From Bacteroidales bacterium (lineage in GTDB: Bacteria > Bacteroidota > Bacteroidia > Bacteroidales > NBLH01): a DNA stretch of 5,551 nucleotides. The DNA lies in assembly GCA_027083715.1 (NCBI GenBank), contig JALWNR010000224.1, positions 1 through 5,551 of the forward strand, written 5' to 3'. The notes under the pieces were generated by a model. That model ran no database searches and was not told where the DNA came from. It saw only the letters and a program-made list of their open reading frames with translations. The translations under genes were made by a program, and so were the position numbers. Positions 5,267 to 5,551 of this stretch are shown piece after piece. Within the stretch, counting starts at the first letter, position 1. Every line of letters begins with the position of its first letter.

Positions 5267-5551
5267 ATGGCAGGAAACAGAACATTTACCATGATTAAGC
5301 CTTGTGCCGTTAAAAACGGACACATTGGTGCAATATTAGCAAAAATTAATGAAGCAGGCTTTCGTATTGTTGCTATGCGTATGACACGTTTAAGTAAATC
5401 GCAAGCCGAAGCATTTTACGGAGTTCATAAAGAACGTCCTTTCTTTAATGATTTGGTTTCTTTTATGTCTTCAGGTCCGGTTGTAGCGGCTGTTTTGGAG
5501 AAAGATAATGCAGTTGAGGATTACCGTAAATTAATTGGTGCGACGAATCCG
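5267..5551 (+). CDS. ndk: Nucleoside diphosphate kinase, 5' part (runs off the window)
   Basis: Ndk transfers the gamma-phosphate between nucleoside triphosphates and diphosphates through a phospho-histidine, balancing cytoplasmic NTP and dNTP pools. The first 95 residues are present, of about 140 expected. Recognisable features are TFTMIKP with the active-site lysine K11, AEAFY (47-51) with the conserved tyrosine, HKERPFF (54-60) with the base-stacking phenylalanine F60, SSGPVVA (68-74), R87 and T93 contacting phosphates, and GATNP (91-95). The catalytic histidine, near residue 117, lies beyond the window edge, so activity cannot be confirmed here. The usual KPD motif reads KPC (C13), a substitution I recall from Bacteroides Ndk proteins. 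The start is the ATG at 5267, preceded by an A-rich leader without a Shine-Dalgarno sequence. No frame disruption is seen. Confidence 0.95.
   Translation, partial: MAGNRTFTMIKPCAVKNGHIGAILAKINEAGFRIVAMRMTRLSKSQAEAFYGVHKERPFFNDLVSFMSSGPVVAAVLEKDNAVEDYRKLIGATNP

Overview
The window looks like chromosomal DNA of a member of the Bacteroidota. It is AT-rich and uses the standard code, and start codons lack clear Shine-Dalgarno sequences. Several starts are preceded by the TAnnTTTG -7 box typical of that phylum. The gene content also fits: a DPP IV closely resembling the Porphyromonas gingivalis enzyme as I remember it, a SerB with a tandem-ACT N-terminus, and an Ndk with the KPC variant of the usual KPD motif. 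The order or genus cannot be fixed from this much sequence.

Layout. Bases 75-2258 (+) encode a complete secreted dipeptidyl peptidase IV. A weak hairpin and 60 bases separate it from 2319-2735 (+), a small two-helix membrane protein I do not recognise. An 18-bp stem-loop at 2744-2789 lies between this gene and the convergent serB (2806-4023, -), which encodes phosphoserine phosphatase. serB is divergent from 4098-4868 (+), an ADP-ribosylglycohydrolase (DraG/ARH) family protein. The 74-bp gap between them holds two promoter-like signals that overlap back to back. A 398-bp non-coding stretch (4869-5266) then precedes ndk (5267 to the window end, +), of which only the first 95 codons are present.

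The protein-coding genes are mostly housekeeping and do not form a pathway together. DPP IV supplies Xaa-Pro dipeptides outside the cytoplasm, SerB completes serine synthesis, Ndk balances nucleoside triphosphates, and the ARH protein probably removes ADP-ribose from an unknown target. Nothing here amounts to a recognisable defence, mobile or biosynthetic system.

The part that known genes do not explain is the 4869-5266 gap. It contains an orphan promoter-like box, a perfect 14-bp palindrome, and a 99-base imperfect hairpin whose arms close almost to a tetraloop. It could be a dispersed palindromic repeat (REP or MITE-like), a regulatory leader left without its gene, or a structured small RNA. 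The sequence alone does not decide between these.
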